From positions 1-64,000 of the forward strand of contig JALUUL010000058.1 in NCBI GenBank assembly GCA_027021385.1: a stretch of DNA of 64,000 bases, read 5' to 3'. A model generated the notes under the pieces. The model saw only the letters and a program-made list of their open reading frames with translations, ran no database searches and was not told the origin of the DNA. Of the stretch, positions 62,152 through 64,000 are shown piece after piece (the first letter of the stretch is position 1; each line of letters starts with the position of its first letter). Source of the stretch: Planctomycetota bacterium. Lineage in GTDB: Bacteria; Planctomycetota; UBA1135; GCA-002748355. The position numbers and the translations under genes were made by a program.

Positions 62152-63400
62152 TCCAGGACTCCCTCGCGAGCGGAAGGGGCAGGACGAGAACCCCGGTCCG
62201 CCCGACATGGATCCGGGCCCCCGCGGGATGGCGGCGGGGTCGCGTTCCCCGCCCTCCCCGGCTGAGTCCGGAGAGGCGGTTTCCGCGCAGGCTCCGGTAC
62301 CGGATCCATTCGCTGCGGATCTTGATCCACGCGTAGGGTTTCGGAACCGGCAGGGATTCGGGGCGATCGACGAGGATCTCCTCGTCGCGCTCGCCGAGTT
62401 CGGAGCGGAGGCGCGCCGTCCGCGCGGCCCCGGGCGGCGCGTCCACGACGACCTCGATCCGGACGGCGGAGGGAAGGATGTCGTCCAGGGGGTCGGAGAG
62501 ACTCCGGGCGTCGAGGTCGAGACCGAATCGGAGCACCGGGTGTCCGTCCGGGAAGCCGCCGGCCCGGGCCGAATCCCAACAGGTCTCCGGCCCCCGGTCG
62601 GAACCCGGGGCCTCGTCGAAGCTCGTCGTGTACTGGGATTTGAAGAGGTAACCGAGATGGAGGAGTCCGGTGAGGAGGGGCTCGTAACGCGGCCCCCCCC
62701 GTTCCCGGTCGTCCGGATCGAGGTCGTCGACCCAACGGCCGCCTCCCTCGTCTTCGAGGAGACGCACGGCCCGTTCGAGGACGAGGTAGGCGCCGTCCTC
62801 CTCACCGGTCGGACGGACCCGGAGACAGACCTCCGCGAGCGGGAAGACCCGGATCTCGCCGAGACGCAGCCGGAGTTCGTTTTCGAGTTCGGCCTCCCCC
62901 GATTCCCTGCCTTCCTTCCTCCATTCCTCGATCCACTTCTCCCGGAGGAGGCGGACGGCCTCCATCGGCGCGGGTTGGATGACCATCCGGATTCTCGGAA
63001 ACCAGTCCTTCCGCCCGGGATCCCCCTCGGCGGCCTCCCCGGGCGTCCTCTTTCCCGAGGGCTCGAAGGGGAGGAAGTCCGCCCGGAACCGTCCGGCCGT
63101 CGAGACCCGGTCCCCGGGTCGATAGGCCGCGAAGAGTCCGCTCCTCCCGGTCGTGTAGTTCCGCCCCAGCAGGGGGGCCATCCTTCGGAGGTCCGCGGAA
63201 GCGTGCGCGAGGGCCGCCGAACAGCGGGCCTCGAGGGCCGCTTGGCCCTCCCCCGTCTGCCAGATCCGGAGGCTCTCGGTCAGGAAACGCGTCAGGAACA
63301 GGAAGAAGAACGCGAGAATCCCCATGACCAGGAGGAGTTCGAGCAGCGTGAAGCCCGAGGCGCAGCCGGGCCGTCCCCCCCTCTCGATACGGCCCCTCAC
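62144..63400 (-). CDS. prepilin-type protein, GspJ/PilW-like
   Basis: The 418-residue product is taken from GTG 63400, which overlaps the upstream stop (GTGA). The leader ends CASG, followed by FTLLELLLVMGILAFFFLF, a prepilin helix. The globular part is large and includes QTGEGQAALEARCSAALAHA and a long region of strands, in keeping with PilW/GspJ proteins. Its stop overlaps the next prepilin start by eight bases. Confidence 0.82.
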   Translation of the reverse strand: MRGRIERGGRPGCASGFTLLELLLVMGILAFFFLFLTRFLTESLRIWQTGEGQAALEARCSAALAHASADLRRMAPLLGRNYTTGRSGLFAAYRPGDRVSTAGRFRADFLPFEPSGKRTPGEAAEGDPGRKDWFPRIRMVIQPAPMEAVRLLREKWIEEWRKEGRESGEAELENELRLRLGEIRVFPLAEVCLRVRPTGEEDGAYLVLERAVRLLEDEGGGRWVDDLDPDDRERGGPRYEPLLTGLLHLGYLFKSQYTTSFDEAPGSDRGPETCWDSARAGGFPDGHPVLRFGLDLDARSLSDPLDDILPSAVRIEVVVDAPPGAARTARLRSELGERDEEILVDRPESLPVPKPYAWIKIRSEWIRYRSLRGNRLSGLSRGGRGTRPRRHPAGARIHVGRTGVLVLPLPLARESWNG

Positions 63401-64000
63401 CGACTCGCCTCCTGCCGGAAGATCCTCGTCGGCGCCTGGTAGGAAAAGGCGAAGGTCTTGATCGCCGGGCTCTTCTTCCAGGCCGTCGCGTTGAAGAGCA
63501 CCGGCTGGAAGGCCCCGGCCAGGTAGCGGACCCCGAAACGGAAATCCCAGAGCGAACCCTGCGCCAGGATGCGCCGCCCGAGCCTCCCATCCTTGCGCCG
63601 GGGATCCCGGAAGCGCCAGAGGCCGAAGGTCCCGTCCGGAGCCGAGAACGGGACCCTTTCGTCGACCCGGACGCTGAGCTCGAGGTCCATCATGGATTCG
63701 GGGATCTCCTCCTCCCAGGTCACCTCCGTCAGAAAGACGTCCGGGGCCTCGAAGCCGAAACCGAACCACGCCATCTCCGGATCCTCGGCCTGTTCGGCGT
63801 AGCGGTCCCAGTAGCGGATCGGCCAATGGATGACCATGTCGCCCTGGGCATGACCGGCGGGAGTCGTCCCGTAACGGCCGCGGAAGAGTCCCTGTCCCGC
63901 ATTCCCCCCCTCGGAACTCGCGGCGACCCGGACGGGCATCTCGAGGAGATTCCCGCGCGTCCAGGTCCAGTGCACGAGTTCCTGACCGATCAGGGCGGTC
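63397..64000 (-). CDS. partial protein in prepilin operon, N-terminus beyond window
   Basis: The frame is open to the right edge, so the N-terminus is not visible; at least 200 residues remain. The visible part ends FNATAWKKSPAIKTFAFSYQ and is rich in Trp and aromatic residues (WFGFGFEAPDVFLTEVTWEE). It directly precedes two prepilins with overlapping codons, and is probably a further pilin-like component, but no prepilin helix can be seen. Confidence 0.6.
   Translation of the reverse strand, partial: TALIGQELVHWTWTRGNLLEMPVRVAASSEGGNAGQGLFRGRYGTTPAGHAQGDMVIHWPIRYWDRYAEQAEDPEMAWFGFGFEAPDVFLTEVTWEEEIPESMMDLELSVRVDERVPFSAPDGTFGLWRFRDPRRKDGRLGRRILAQGSLWDFRFGVRYLAGAFQPVLFNATAWKKSPAIKTFAFSYQAPTRIFRQEASR

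Overview
The window is very GC-rich, densely coded DNA with no rRNA, phage, insertion sequence or CRISPR array. Two small genes point to the Planctomycetes/Verrucomicrobia/Chlamydiae group: the 71-residue small basic protein at 27550-27765 and a Minf_1886-type protein at 13790-14188. Signal peptides, lipoproteins, secretin-like proteins and an LPS heptose epimerase indicate a cell with an outer membrane. A planctomycete is the best guess, but no rRNA is present to confirm it.

Layout. 1-1966 (minus): a minor prepilin operon cut by the left edge. 2202-8012: a DUF885 peptidase, tRNA-Pro(CGG), an M28 peptidase, TruD and an RlmI-like methyltransferase, then a secreted protein interrupted by an in-frame TGA (8033-9301). 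9485-18376 (minus): a housekeeping block read ychF, divergent DnaA-like protein, tmk, holB, Minf_1886, rpmI, rplT, pheS, pheT. 18381-31772 (minus): two orphan oligopeptide-binding lipoproteins, metG, der, queE, an aminotransferase, the small basic protein, a SPOR-like membrane protein and a large membrane/TPR protein. 31894-32658: type 4 uracil-DNA glycosylase.

32898-45725 (plus) is the most distinctive region. A lipoprotein secretin, two exported TPR proteins, one ExbB/TolQ and two ExbD proteins, a second paralogous lipoprotein secretin and a HAD phosphatase follow one another. This looks like a proton-motive-force motor paired with two outer-membrane channels; I do not recognise it as a described system.

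45786-49593 (plus) encodes three subunits that match 4-hydroxybenzoyl-CoA reductase, including the four extra cysteines for a [4Fe-4S] cluster. Facing it are selD and selA (minus). The SelD reading frame starts upstream of an in-frame TGA that sits exactly at the catalytic Cys position, so SelD is itself a predicted selenoprotein. A truncated OsmC-family fragment lies just downstream of selD.

52451-55872 (plus): recJ, a YqaA/DedA membrane protein and hldD. 55963-64000 (minus): a membrane-anchored SurA/PpiD-like protein, then a tightly overlapped operon of prepilins, a TPR/zinc-ribbon protein, a parvulin-like lipoprotein and scpB, cut by the right edge.
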